The translations under genes and the position numbers were made by a program. Shown piece by piece: positions 23,165-31,988 of a stretch of DNA of 64,000 bases. The notes below the pieces were generated by a model that worked only from the letters and a program-made list of their open reading frames with translations, had not been told where the DNA came from and did not search any database. This DNA is from Bosea sp. NBC_00550 (lineage in GTDB: Bacteria; Pseudomonadota; Alphaproteobacteria; Rhizobiales; Beijerinckiaceae), in assembly GCF_026020075.1 (NCBI RefSeq), contig NZ_CP102772.1, forward strand, positions 3,446,501-3,510,500. Direction: 5' to 3'. The first letter of the stretch is position 1; each line of letters begins with the position of its first letter.

Positions 23165-25154
23165 AGCCGTCCAGCCCGCGCGGCCGCTGCGGAAAGGCCA
23201 TCCCGGCGCCTGGCTCCTGGCCGCGCTGACAGCGGCAGCGCTCCTCGCCACCGTCGTGGCCACGCGGCCGCCGCTGCCCGGCTCGCCGGAGCTCGCCCGG
23301 GCACTCGAAAACATCCTGCTCTGGCAAAGCCTGATGCCGCGCGCCGTCACGGCGCTGATATGCGGCGCCGCGCTCGGGCTCGCCGGCATGCTGCTGCAGC
23401 GCGTTTTGCGCAACCCGATCGCCGACGCCTCGACGCTAGGTGTCGCCTCCGGCGCGCAGCTCGCGCTCACCATCGCCACGGCCTATGCACCCGCATTGAT
23501 CGCCTTCTCGCGCGAAGGCGTCGCGCTGGTCGGCGCCATCGTCGCGGTCGCCCTCGTCCTCGGCCTGAGCTGGCGCCGCGGTCTCGACCCGATGACCGTG
23601 GTGCTCTCGGGCATGGTGGTCTCGCTGGTCTCGGCGGCGGCAAGCGCGACCGTCATCCTCGCCAAGGGCGAATATGTGCTGTCGCTCTTCATCTGGGGCG
23701 CCGGCTCGCTCAACCAGCAGAGCTGGGATGTGGCTCTGGCGCTCGGCCCGCGCTTTCTGCTGAGCGCGCTTGCCGCCGCGCTGCTGCTTCGCCCCCTCGC
23801 CTTGCTGGGGCTCGACGAGGATATGGCCCGCAGCCTCGGCCTCGCCCTGCATGCCACCCGCCTCGCCGTGCTCGGCATCGCCATCTGGCTCGCGGCCAGC
23901 GTCACGGCCGAGGTCGGCGTGATCGGCTTCGTCGGACTGGCCGCACCGGCACTCGCCCGTGAACTCGGCGCCCGTACGCCGCGCCAGATGCTGCTCGCGG
24001 CGCCCACGCTCGGCGCGCTGCTCCTGTCGATCACCGACAGCGCCGTGCAGCTGCTGGGCTCCGGCTTCAACGACCTCGCCCCGACCGGCGCCGCGACCGC
24101 CCTGTTCGGTGGGCCTTTGCTGCTGTGGCTGATGCGGCGCGTCCCGCCTGCCCTGCCGCCTCAGGCAACCGACGCCGTGCCGGGCGCCGACCGAACCTCG
24201 AGATCGTTCCGGGCTCTCGCGCCGCTTGCCGCGCTCATCATGGCGGTCGCTGCGCTCGGCCTTGTTCTCGGGCGCGGACCTGACGGGTGGGGCCTCGCGG
24301 CCGGCCCGCTCTTCTGGGAGCTGCTGCCCTTCCGCGGCCCGCGTCTCGTCGCAGCCGGAACAGCGGGCGCATTGCTCGGCGCTGCCGGCTGCCTGATGCA
24401 GCGCCTCACCGCCAATCCGCTCGCGGGACCCGAAGTGCTCGGCGTCAGCGCCGGTGGCGGCGTCGGGTTGCTGCTTGCGCTCAGCCTATTGCCGGCGAGT
24501 CCCTTTGCGATGCTGGCCGGCATCGCGGGCGGCTCGCTCGCCGTGCTCCTGGTCATGCTGCTCTTCGCCGCGCGCCCGGGGGTCGGGCCGCAACGCCTGC
24601 TGCTCGCCGGCATCGCCATGGGCGCGCTCTGCATGGCCGTGGTCTCGACCGCGATGGCTCAGGGCGATCTGCGCGCCTACATGCTGCTGGTCTGGCTGTC
24701 GGGCTCGACCAACCGCGCCGGCGAAGTCGAGGCCTGGACCGGCCTCATCGCCTGCATCGTGCTGATCGCGCCGCTCCTGCTCGCGGTGCGCTGGCTCGAC
24801 CTGCTGCCGCTGGGAGAGGCGACGAGCCGCAGCCTCGGCCTGCCGGTCGAGCGCAGCCGGCTCTATCTCGCCGCGCTGGCTGCCCTGATGACGGCGGTCG
24901 CGTCGCTTCTGGTCGGACCGTTGAGCCTGATCGGGCTCATCGCCCCGCACCTCGCCCGTCTCGCCGGTTTCGCGCGCAGCCGCGACCAGTTGCTCGCGTC
25001 GGTCCTGATCGGCTGCGGCGTGATGATCCTCGCAGATTGGCTCGCGCGGCTCGTCGCTTTCCCCTATCAGGTGCCCGTCGGGCTGTTCGCCGCGCTGATC
25101 GGCGGCCCCTATCTGGTCTGGCTGCTGAACCGCGGAGGAAGCCGGCATGGCTGA
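23157..25154 (+). CDS. fhuB: Fused FecCD-type siderophore permease (FhuB-like)
   Basis: A 665-residue integral membrane protein containing two FecCD permease repeats in one chain, the arrangement unique to FhuB. The N-half has AALGLAGMLLQRVLRNPIADASTLG and GVIGFVGLAAPALARELG; the C-half repeats them as LLGAAGCLMQRLTANPLAGPEVLG and SLIGLIAPHLARLAGF. About 20 helices are expected. The conserved loops contact the FhuC-type ATPase encoded at 17643-18512. GTG at 23157 is preferred: it overlaps the binding-protein stop, has a GGCGGAGA ribosome site, and removes an Arg-rich out-of-frame shadow. Confidence 0.9.
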   Translation: MAEAVQPARPLRKGHPGAWLLAALTAAALLATVVATRPPLPGSPELARALENILLWQSLMPRAVTALICGAALGLAGMLLQRVLRNPIADASTLGVASGAQLALTIATAYAPALIAFSREGVALVGAIVAVALVLGLSWRRGLDPMTVVLSGMVVSLVSAAASATVILAKGEYVLSLFIWGAGSLNQQSWDVALALGPRFLLSALAAALLLRPLALLGLDEDMARSLGLALHATRLAVLGIAIWLAASVTAEVGVIGFVGLAAPALARELGARTPRQMLLAAPTLGALLLSITDSAVQLLGSGFNDLAPTGAATALFGGPLLLWLMRRVPPALPPQATDAVPGADRTSRSFRALAPLAALIMAVAALGLVLGRGPDGWGLAAGPLFWELLPFRGPRLVAAGTAGALLGAAGCLMQRLTANPLAGPEVLGVSAGGGVGLLLALSLLPASPFAMLAGIAGGSLAVLLVMLLFAARPGVGPQRLLLAGIAMGALCMAVVSTAMAQGDLRAYMLLVWLSGSTNRAGEVEAWTGLIACIVLIAPLLLAVRWLDLLPLGEATSRSLGLPVERSRLYLAALAALMTAVASLLVGPLSLIGLIAPHLARLAGFARSRDQLLASVLIGCGVMILADWLARLVAFPYQVPVGLFAALIGGPYLVWLLNRGGSRHG

Positions 25155-26226
25155 TGAGATCGAGCTCCATGCGAGCGCGCGCGTCGTGCTGGCCGATCCG
25201 ATGGCCGTGCTCGATCGCGTCTGCGCTCATTTCACCGAGCACGGCAGCGTGACACGCCACCCGGAGGGCGCTCGTCTCGACGGCCCCTATGGCTCGGTCG
25301 AGATCGAGGTCGCCGACGGCGCGCTGGACCTGTCCGTGACCAGCGCGAACGAGACCTATCTCTTCGTCGTCAAATCCTCGGTCGCCGAGCATCTGTTCGA
25401 GTTCGCCGCGGGAGAAGCGTTCGAGCTGAGCTGGCAGGGGGATATCCCCGCGCAGATGCAGATCCCCTATTTCCGCGAGGCGGTGGTGCGCAGCGCCCAT
25501 GACATCACGCCGACGATGCGGCGCGTCGTCTTGGCCTGCGAGGACACCGCGCATTTCGAAAGCGGCGGCCTGCATGTCCGGGTCCTGATCCCACCGCCGG
25601 GGCGCGCGCCGGTCTGGCCGAGCGCGGGGGCCGACAGCCGTGTCATCTGGCCGGAAGGCGAGGACGAACTGGTGAAGCGGGTCTACACCATCCGCGCCAT
25701 CGACCATCAGCGCAGGGAGTTGACCGTTGACGTCGTGCTGCACGACGATTCGCCAGGCTCGGTCTGGGCGCGCAACGCAGGGGCCGGCGACCGTGTCGGC
25801 CTGCTCGGACCGGGCGGCGGCGACGTCGCGCCGGCCGACTGGTATCTGCTCTGCGGGGACGAGACCGCCCTGCCGGCGATCGCGCGCATCGCCACCTCGC
25901 TGCCCGCCACCGCCCGCGCGGCGGTGGTGATCGAGGTCGCCGACGGGGCCGAGGAGCAGGAAATCCTGTCCGACGCCGCAATCGAGGTCATCTGGCTGCA
26001 TCGCAACGGCGCATCGGCCGGCTCGACGGATCTGCTGCCTGACGCTGTCCGCTCGATCGCGCTGCCGGAGAGCGGCGACCCGTTCGTCTTCGCGGGCTGC
26101 GAGCAGGCTGCCGCGCGCGCCATCCGCAAGCATCTGCGCCAAGAGCGCAAACTGCCGAAGGACCGCCATCTCGTCGCGGCCTATTGGCGCCGCGGCCATT
26201 CCGACGTGCACGACCACGGCGATTGA
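25147..26226 (+). CDS. Siderophore-interacting flavoprotein with N-terminal DUF2218 domain
   Basis: Cytoplasmic ferric-siderophore reductase of the ViuB/YqjH (SIP) group, 359 residues. Residues 1 to about 95 form a DUF2218-type domain (EIELHASARVVLADPMAVLDRVCAHF). From about 105 to 225 is the FAD-binding barrel, with the flavin signature RVYTIRAID and SVWARNAGAGDRVGLLGPGG; from about 230 the NAD(P)H-binding lobe with WYLLCGDETALPAIARI and a final VAAYWRRG typical of the family. It removes iron by reduction after import. Its start overlaps the permease stop by 8 bp, so it is the last gene of the uptake operon. Confidence 0.9.
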   Translation: MADEIELHASARVVLADPMAVLDRVCAHFTEHGSVTRHPEGARLDGPYGSVEIEVADGALDLSVTSANETYLFVVKSSVAEHLFEFAAGEAFELSWQGDIPAQMQIPYFREAVVRSAHDITPTMRRVVLACEDTAHFESGGLHVRVLIPPPGRAPVWPSAGADSRVIWPEGEDELVKRVYTIRAIDHQRRELTVDVVLHDDSPGSVWARNAGAGDRVGLLGPGGGDVAPADWYLLCGDETALPAIARIATSLPATARAAVVIEVADGAEEQEILSDAAIEVIWLHRNGASAGSTDLLPDAVRSIALPESGDPFVFAGCEQAAARAIRKHLRQERKLPKDRHLVAAYWRRGHSDVHDHGD

Positions 26227-26303
26227 GAGCCCCGCCGGCCGCGCCCCGTAACGGGTACGAGGCCGGCCAGACCCTCGGTCGGTCGAGGCGCGGATCGGAG
26301 AGA

Positions 26304-26325
26304 GCGGCCGTCAGGCCGCCTTTTT
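26304..26325 (+). terminator. Intrinsic terminator of the siderophore uptake operon
   Basis: GCGGCC-GTCA-GGCCGC followed by CTTTTT reads as a classic rho-independent terminator on the plus strand, 78 bases past the reductase stop. It overlaps the last codons of the convergent minE gene, so the same DNA serves as minE coding sequence and terminator. Confidence 0.8.
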
Positions 26326-26574
26326 GCCCGCGTCGAACGGGATCTCGATGTCGACAGCCAGCGTCGAGACCTGAGCGCCGCGTTCCATGCGGACGCTGAC
26401 CTTCTCGTCGTCGACCTGCATGTGCTTCGAGATCGCGCGCAGGATTTCATCCCTGAGCTTGGTGACGAGGTCGGAGTCGCCGACGGCGGCGCGCTCATGC
26501 GCCAGCAGCACCTGCAGTCGCTCGCGCGCAGCCGGGGCCGACTGGGAGCGGGAGAAAAGACGGAGCAGGTTCAT
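26311..26574 (-). CDS. minE: Cell division topological specificity factor MinE
   Basis: An 87-residue protein beginning with an amphipathic membrane-binding segment (NLLRLFSRSQS), then the MinD-activating stretch (ARERLQVLLAHERA) and the C-terminal dimer domain (LRDEILRAISKHMQVDDEKVSVRMER). It drives MinD off the membrane and so keeps the division inhibitor at the poles. Its ATG overlaps the minD stop by 4 bp. The Lys-Lys-Ala-Ala end is encoded within the plus-strand terminator of the siderophore operon. Confidence 0.96.
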   Translation of the reverse strand: MNLLRLFSRSQSAPAARERLQVLLAHERAAVGDSDLVTKLRDEILRAISKHMQVDDEKVSVRMERGAQVSTLAVDIEIPFDAGKKAA

Positions 26575-27386
26575 GCCGCTTTCCTTCCGAAGAACTTGCC
26601 GAAGAAGCCGCGCTTCTCCCCGGGGATGGTGATCGGCAGGGCCTCGCCCTTGAGCCGGCGCGCCGCTTCGAAATAGGCGATCGCCGGCGCGCTGCGCTCG
26701 TCCGCCAGCGTGACGGGAGAGCCGACGTTCGACGCCCGCAACACGTCCATGCTTTCCGGAACGATGCCGAGCAGCGGAATCGACAGGATTTCGAGGACGT
26801 CGTCCACCTTCAGCATGTCGCCGCGCTCGGCCCTGACGGGGTCGTAGCGGGTGAGGAGCAGATGCTTCTCCATGCGCTCGCCGTTCTCGGCCTTGAGCGT
26901 CTTGGAATCGAGCAGGCCGATGATGCGGTCGGAATCGCGCACCGAAGAGACTTCCGGATTGGTGACGACGATGGCGATATCGGCATGGCGCATCGCCAGC
27001 GTCGCGCCGCGCTCGATGCCGGCCGGGCTGTCGCAGATCACCCAGTCGAACGAATGCTTAAGGGCGCCGATGACCGCCTCGACGCCCTGCGCCGTCAGGT
27101 TGTCCTTATCGCGCGTCTGCGAGGCCGGCAGCAGGTAGAGCGTCTCGAGCCGCTTGTCGCGGATCAGCGCCTGGGTCAACTTGGCTTCGCCCTGGATCAC
27201 GTTGACGAGGTCGTAGACCACACGCCGTTCGGCGCCCATGACCAGGTCCAGATTGCGCAGGCCGACGTCGAAATCGACGACCACGACCTTCTCGCCGTTC
27301 TGGGCGAGGGCTGCGCCAAGCGCCGCCGACGACGTCGTCTTGCCGACGCCGCCTTTGCCCGATGTGACCACGATGACCTTGCCCAT
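26571..27386 (-). CDS. minD: Septum site-determining ATPase MinD
   Basis: A 271-residue deviant-Walker ATPase, the family-typical length. The deviant P-loop is SGKGGVGKTT at residues 10-19, with VVDFDVGLRNLDL, DWVICDSPAGIE and a C-terminal amphipathic membrane-targeting helix region (AARRLKGEALPITIPGEKRGFFGKFFGRK). It binds the membrane with ATP and recruits MinC. ATG at 27386 has a GGAGAGG ribosome site; the longer upstream frame is a shadow of minC sequence. It follows minC by 28 bp. Confidence 0.97.
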   Translation of the reverse strand: MGKVIVVTSGKGGVGKTTSSAALGAALAQNGEKVVVVDFDVGLRNLDLVMGAERRVVYDLVNVIQGEAKLTQALIRDKRLETLYLLPASQTRDKDNLTAQGVEAVIGALKHSFDWVICDSPAGIERGATLAMRHADIAIVVTNPEVSSVRDSDRIIGLLDSKTLKAENGERMEKHLLLTRYDPVRAERGDMLKVDDVLEILSIPLLGIVPESMDVLRASNVGSPVTLADERSAPAIAYFEAARRLKGEALPITIPGEKRGFFGKFFGRKAA

Positions 27387-27414
27387 TGACCTCTCCTGTT
27401 GATGTGGACGCGCC

Positions 27415-28149
27415 TTAGGCGAGTGATCCGACCTTGAAACTGTCGCCTTCCAGCCAGAACTGGACGGCCTTCCCGCGCAGGTCCGTTTCCAGGTCCTCGG
27501 CCGTCTTGTAGTAGCCGTCGATCGCGACGAGCTCGGCTTCGAGCTTGCGGCAGAAGATGCGCGCCGAGGCGTTGCCCATCGTTCCGGCCATGGCCCGGCC
27601 CCGCAGCGTGCCGTAGATGTGGATCGAGCCACCCGCGATGACCTCGGCCCCCGAGGCGACCGAGCCGACGATGGTCACGTCGCCTTCGGTGAAGATCACC
27701 GACTGGCCGGAACGGACGGGTTGGGTCACGACCAGGGAAGGCGCCGCCTTCGGCATTGGCATGGCCGGCGGGGCGGCGCTCTCGGGCGCATGAGGCTGGC
27801 CGCCCTCTTCCGCCGCGGGCACCTCGATATCCGAAGTCGGGCGGCCATCCGTCATCGCCGGCGGCAGATCCGCCCCGAGCAGCGAGGGGCGCGCGCCCTC
27901 GATGCCCATGATCCGCACGTTGCGGGTGCCGAGCCTGTCGATCAGGTCACGAAGCTGGGGACGGTCGACATCCAGCCCGGTGATGTCGAGGACCACCGGC
28001 CGCCGCATGAAGAAGCCGGTCGAGCGCGAGGCCAGGTCGTCGAGCCGCACCAGCCAGTCTTCGAAGGGAAGCTCCGGGGTCAGCGACAGCGCAAGGAAGC
28101 TGCGCCCCTTGAGACGAATGGGTCGGGGTTGGGTTAACACGCCGGTCAT
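27415..28149 (-). CDS. minC: Septum site-determining protein MinC
   Basis: A 244-residue inhibitor of FtsZ polymerisation. The N-terminal domain (residues about 10-100) has IRLKGRSFLALSLTPE and PVVLDITGL; a Pro/Ala-rich linker follows (residues about 105-150); the C-terminal beta-helix domain has VRSGQSVIFTEGDVTIVGSVASG, GGSIHIYGTLRGRAMAG and ARIFCRKLEAELVAIDGYY. ATG at 28149 is chosen from conservation because no clear ribosome site is visible. First gene of the minCDE operon. Confidence 0.94.
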   Translation of the reverse strand: MTGVLTQPRPIRLKGRSFLALSLTPELPFEDWLVRLDDLASRSTGFFMRRPVVLDITGLDVDRPQLRDLIDRLGTRNVRIMGIEGARPSLLGADLPPAMTDGRPTSDIEVPAAEEGGQPHAPESAAPPAMPMPKAAPSLVVTQPVRSGQSVIFTEGDVTIVGSVASGAEVIAGGSIHIYGTLRGRAMAGTMGNASARIFCRKLEAELVAIDGYYKTAEDLETDLRGKAVQFWLEGDSFKVGSLA

Positions 28150-28336
28150 CTTGGTAAATTTTCGGTTTCTTCGGTGTATCGAGCGTATGGTTAACAAGCG
28201 GTAAACCGCTGGCTCGTATCCACGGGAGAAGCCGACGGCATGCGCCGGACCGTCCGGCCGAGGCCGGGGGCAAGAGCCGCTCGTTGCGCGCGACGGCGGC
28301 CTGAGTTTCAGCCGGAATTCGCCTGGGATAACCCGC

Positions 28337-29536
28337 TTATTCCGCCGGAGCGGCCGTCTCCGACGCTCCCTGCGCGAGACAGTAGAACGCCAGCGAAGCA
28401 AGCCAGACGATCAGGCCGAACACGGCGGCGCCAGCCAGGACCAATCCGAACCCGCCCTGCGCATGCAGGAGCGCCAGCATCGGAACGACGAAACCGCTCA
28501 CGGTGAAGCCGAGGAAATATCGCACGCTGAACGCCTTGGCGCGGTGCTGGGCCGGCACGTAGCGGGCGACCATCGCATCGTTGACGACGACCTGCCCGTA
28601 GATCGCGGCGATCGTCAGAACGAGGCCGACCAGCAGCAGCAGGCCCTGCGTCGTGGCCGCGATCACAAGGCCGAGCGGCTGGAAGAGAGCAAGGCCGACG
28701 AACAGCGAAGGCAGCGTATAACCGTCCACCAATCGGCCCATCAGCCACTGCATTCCGGCCCCGAACACGAAGACCAGTGTCGCCAGGGAGCCGATGAGCG
28801 CCAGCGGCAGGTCGAGGCCGAGCCGTTCGTCGATGACTTTCGGCAGCGCGATCGTGGTGATGTTGAAGGTCATGCCGCCGGCGATGACCGCGACGGCGAA
28901 CACGGCGAGAAGCGCCAGCGGACGGCTGACCGGGATGAGCTCGGTCTTCCCGGTCCGGCTCGCATGTGGCGTCCCGTCACCGGGAACGAGCGCGATGAAG
29001 GCCGCTCCAAGCGCGAGGCAGACGAGGCCGGGCAGCACGAAGGCAGCGCGCCAGCCGAGGCTTGCCGCCAGAAGGGCGGTGACGCCGGCCGCCGAAGCCG
29101 CGCCGAGATTGCCCCAGACCGCGTTGATCCCGAGATCGCGCCCGAGCTGGCGGGCATGATTGACCAGCATCGTCGAGCCGACCGGGTGATAGATCGCCGA
29201 TGCCACGCCGAGCACGAGCAGCCAGGCCGCGAAGGCCGTCGGCCCGTTCGCGCTGGCGACGCCGAGGCAGGAAACCCCATAGCCGAGGAAGAACACGGCG
29301 AGCATGTTGCGCCGGCCGAAGCGATCCGAAAGCCATCCCATCGGCAGGGAACACAGGCCGAAGGCGACGAAGGCGCCCGTCGCAAGCCCGATGAGCTCGG
29401 CGTAGCTCAGGCCGGTCTGCGCCGCGATGGCGATCACGGCCGTCGGATAGATCAGCAGCACGAAATGATCGAGTGCATGCGCGGCATTGACGAAGAGGAG
29501 CGTTCGCTTGGACAGCGTCTCGGGGCTCATGGGCAT
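28337..29536 (-). CDS. MFS exporter (fosmidomycin-resistance-like)
   Basis: A 399-residue, 12-helix major facilitator. The first helix carries NAAHALDHFVLLIYPTAV, the inter-helix signature is GWLSDRFGRRNML, and AIYHPVGSTML resembles the HP-rich motif of the Fsr group of drug exporters. The gene is divergent from an AraC regulator gene with 88 bp between start codons, an arrangement known for the NimR/NimT pair and related efflux systems, so it is probably an inducible exporter. The substrate is unknown. The start could be 29536 or 29530; the longer frame to 29626 overlaps the regulator gene and is rejected. Confidence 0.85.
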   Translation of the reverse strand: MPMSPETLSKRTLLFVNAAHALDHFVLLIYPTAVIAIAAQTGLSYAELIGLATGAFVAFGLCSLPMGWLSDRFGRRNMLAVFFLGYGVSCLGVASANGPTAFAAWLLVLGVASAIYHPVGSTMLVNHARQLGRDLGINAVWGNLGAASAAGVTALLAASLGWRAAFVLPGLVCLALGAAFIALVPGDGTPHASRTGKTELIPVSRPLALLAVFAVAVIAGGMTFNITTIALPKVIDERLGLDLPLALIGSLATLVFVFGAGMQWLMGRLVDGYTLPSLFVGLALFQPLGLVIAATTQGLLLLVGLVLTIAAIYGQVVVNDAMVARYVPAQHRAKAFSVRYFLGFTVSGFVVPMLALLHAQGGFGLVLAGAAVFGLIVWLASLAFYCLAQGASETAAPAE

Positions 29537-29624
29537 GCTCTTGGCGGCGACGGACTCTTCTACCTTGACCCGCTGCGCCCGTCGGGCCGTTATTCGGCAT
29601 GATCGGGCCAAAAGGAGCGCGCCC

Positions 29625-30380
29625 ATGCGGAGCGAAAGCGACGCCTATCAAACGGTTCCGCGCGCAGTCGCCGTCATGCCCAGGACCTATGAGGCGGGCG
29701 CGAGCACCGGCTGGCACAGTCATCCGCGCGCCCAATTGCTCTACGCCACCACCGGCTTGACGCTGGTGACGGCGGAGGACGGCACCTGGATTCTGCCCGC
29801 GCGCCATGCGCTGTGGATTCCGCCGGGGCTTTCCCATGAGGTGAGAATGCACGGGCAGGTTTCGATGTGTTCGGCCTATATCGCGCCCGAAGCCGTCGGA
29901 ATTCTGCCGAAGGGCTGTCGTGTGCTTGAGGTGACGCCGCTGCTTGCTTCCTCGCTGGTGGCACTGGCGGCCGAGCTCCTCCTCTATGACGAAGGCGGGC
30001 GCGGCGGACATCTCGCTGCGCTGATCCTGGACGAGATCGCACGTGCCCCCGAAACACCTCTGACCTTGCCTCTGCCGCGAGATCCGCGATTGCGGCGTGT
30101 CTGCGATGCACTGCTGAAGGACCCCGCCTCGAACCTCGATCTCGACGACTGGGCCCAGCGCGCGGGAGCAAGCCGGCGCACGCTGACCCGCAGTTTCCGC
30201 GCGGATACCGGCATGAGCTTCGGCGAATGGCGGACACGCATGCGCGTGGTGCGCGCGCTGGCTATGGCGACGGATGGCAGCCCTCCGCACCGCATCGCCC
30301 GCGCCGTCGGCTATGCCGATCTGCGGGCGCTGCGCACAGCCGCCTCGCGGGTCCTTGGCAGCGCAGACCTGTCCTGGTGA
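29625..30380 (+). CDS. AraC-family regulator with cupin sensor, divergent from the MFS exporter
   Basis: A 251-residue regulator. An N-terminal cupin (TGWHSHPRAQLLYATTGLTLVTAEDGTWILP, ALWIPPGLSHEV) is followed by a C-terminal double helix-turn-helix (LDDWAQRAGASRRTLTRSFRADTGMSFGEWRTRMRV, then IARAVGYADLRALRTA). The second recognition helix is shorter than usual but present. ATG at 29625 has an AAAGGAG ribosome site. It most likely controls the divergent exporter gene. Confidence 0.87.
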   Translation: MRSESDAYQTVPRAVAVMPRTYEAGASTGWHSHPRAQLLYATTGLTLVTAEDGTWILPARHALWIPPGLSHEVRMHGQVSMCSAYIAPEAVGILPKGCRVLEVTPLLASSLVALAAELLLYDEGGRGGHLAALILDEIARAPETPLTLPLPRDPRLRRVCDALLKDPASNLDLDDWAQRAGASRRTLTRSFRADTGMSFGEWRTRMRVVRALAMATDGSPPHRIARAVGYADLRALRTAASRVLGSADLSW

Positions 30381-30407
30381 ACAGAGCCGGCCTGCTTTCC
30401 GAGAGAA

Positions 30408-30683
30408 CTAGCCGGGCTTCTTGAGGTCGATCACCTTGATGGTTCCGCTAGGCTCGCGCTCGGGAACCTCGCCGCCTCCGATTTCGACGGTGCCGGAGTG
30501 GTGCTTCTCGGCAGCAAGGCCTTCGGAGTCGCGCGGTTCATAGGGCGCATGTGGACCGGTCGGGTGAGCCGAGCGCGGGTTTGGGCCGGCTCGATGCTCG
30601 TTCTCCTCCCCGGGTTGCCCGGGGCGCCGAGCCGTCGAGTAGCCCGCGGGCGTATCGGTTTTGCGGTCTCGATCGATGTTCAT
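30408..30683 (-). CDS. Small hydrophilic protein of unknown function
   Basis: A 91-residue protein, highly polar and rich in Pro, Gly, Glu and Arg, with no membrane segment or signal peptide and little predicted order until a C-terminal stretch (GTVEIGGGEVPEREPSGTIKVIDLKKPG). ATG at 30683 has a strong GGGAGGAG ribosome site, which is the main support that it is real; the longer frame upstream is discarded. It is isolated between the AraC gene and the ferric iron importer. I do not recognise a family. Confidence 0.55.
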   Translation of the reverse strand: MNIDRDRKTDTPAGYSTARRPGQPGEENEHRAGPNPRSAHPTGPHAPYEPRDSEGLAAEKHHSGTVEIGGGEVPEREPSGTIKVIDLKKPG

Positions 30684-30826
30684 GGGTTCACTCCTCCCAG
30701 AGTCGAACCTCCGCATCCGGATCAAGTTCCAGCATGGCGGCAGCAACCCTCCGGCTTGCAGCCCCAAGCCCGCCATTGGCGGATGGCTGACGTCCGCTGC
30801 GGTGCTCAGGAGAGGGCTCATTGTTT

Positions 30827-30883
30827 CAAATGATTATAAACTGAGCGATAATAATTGACAGCCGTGACCCATGGGAATCTAAC
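30827..30883 (+). promoter_or_regulatory. Promoter of the ferric iron importer with an AT-rich operator-like dyad
   Basis: TTGACA at 30855-30860 and TCTAAC at 30878-30883 are spaced 17 bp, a plausible housekeeping promoter 43 bp before the fbpA-type start codon. Overlapping its -35 is an AT-rich imperfect dyad, CAAATGATTAT at 30827 and ATAATAATTG at 30849-30858, reminiscent of a Fur-family operator. It does not match the ICE box seen at 19767. Assignment to any one regulator is uncertain. Confidence 0.42.
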
Positions 30884-30925
30884 GCCGGCCCATCGCGCAA
30901 TCTGTATTGGCAGGAGAAGGTCGCC

Positions 30926-31933
30926 ATGAGGTCCTATTCGTCCCTCGCTCTTCGAATTGGTGTTCTCGCCATCTCCCTCGCTGCGGCGGGCGCGGTTAGT
31001 GCCCAGGATGGCATCACGGTCTACAACGCCCAGCACGCCAGCCTGACCCAGGCCTGGGCCGATGGCTTCACCAAGGAGACCGGGATCAAGGTCACGATCC
31101 GCAAGGGCTCCGACACCGAACTCGCCAACCAGATCGTCCAGGAGGGCGCCTCCTCCCCCGCCGACGTCTTCGTCACCGAAAACTCTCCGGCCATGGTGCT
31201 GGTCGAGAAGGCCGGCCTGTTCGAGGCGCTGCCCAAGGACATCCTCGATCAGGTGCCGGCCCAGTTCCGCCCCACGAGCGGGCGCTGGACGGGCGTCGCC
31301 GCGCGCAGCACCGTCTTCGCCTATGACAAGCGCAAGCTGAAGGAAGCCGACCTGCCGAAGTCGATGCTCGACCTCGCCGATGCGAAGTGGAAGGGCCGCT
31401 GGGCGGCTTCGCCGTCGGGCGCCGATTTCCAGGCGATCGTCGGCGCGCTTCTCGTCCTCAAGGGCGAGAAGATCACCGCCGACTGGCTCAAGGCCATGAA
31501 GGAAAACTCCAGCGCCTATCGCGGCAACAGCGTCGCCATGAAGGGCGTGAACGCCGGCGAGGTCGAAGGCGCGGTGATCTACCACTACTACTTCTTCGGC
31601 GACCAGGCGAAGACGGCCGAGAACAGCAGCAACGTCTCCCTGCACTATTTCCGCAACCAGGATCCCGGCGCTTTCCTGAGCACGTCGGGCGCCGGCGTTC
31701 TCGAATCCAGCAAGCACAAGAAGGAGGCCGAAGCCTTCGTGAAATGGATGGGCGGCAAGCATGGGCAGGCCGTCCTGCGCGACGGCGATTCCTTCGAATA
31801 CGCCATCGGCAACGGCGAGGCCTCCAATCCGAAGCTGGAGCCGATCGCCAAGCTCGACGCGCCGAAGGTCGAGCCTTCGCAGCTCGACAGCAAGAAGGTC
31901 ACCGAGTTGATGACCGCTGCCGGCCTGCTCTGA
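30926..31933 (+). CDS. Periplasmic ferric iron binding protein (FbpA/AfuA type)
   Basis: A 335-residue extracellular binding protein. The signal peptide ([25 protein letters not shown]) is cleaved near residue 26. The mature protein starts [20 protein letters not shown], and YHYYFFGD near residue 220 supplies the tandem tyrosines that coordinate Fe3+ in this family. It binds bare ferric iron, not siderophore, and passes it to the permease encoded downstream. A good AGGAGAAGG ribosome site precedes the ATG. Confidence 0.92.
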   Translation: MRSYSSLALRIGVLAISLAAAGAVSAQDGITVYNAQHASLTQAWADGFTKETGIKVTIRKGSDTELANQIVQEGASSPADVFVTENSPAMVLVEKAGLFEALPKDILDQVPAQFRPTSGRWTGVAARSTVFAYDKRKLKEADLPKSMLDLADAKWKGRWAASPSGADFQAIVGALLVLKGEKITADWLKAMKENSSAYRGNSVAMKGVNAGEVEGAVIYHYYFFGDQAKTAENSSNVSLHYFRNQDPGAFLSTSGAGVLESSKHKKEAEAFVKWMGGKHGQAVLRDGDSFEYAIGNGEASNPKLEPIAKLDAPKVEPSQLDSKKVTELMTAAGLL

Positions 31934-31988
31934 CGCAATTGTGCCGGCTGATGGCGTGTGCGAGAGCCCCTCGCACGCGCCTTCTCCC

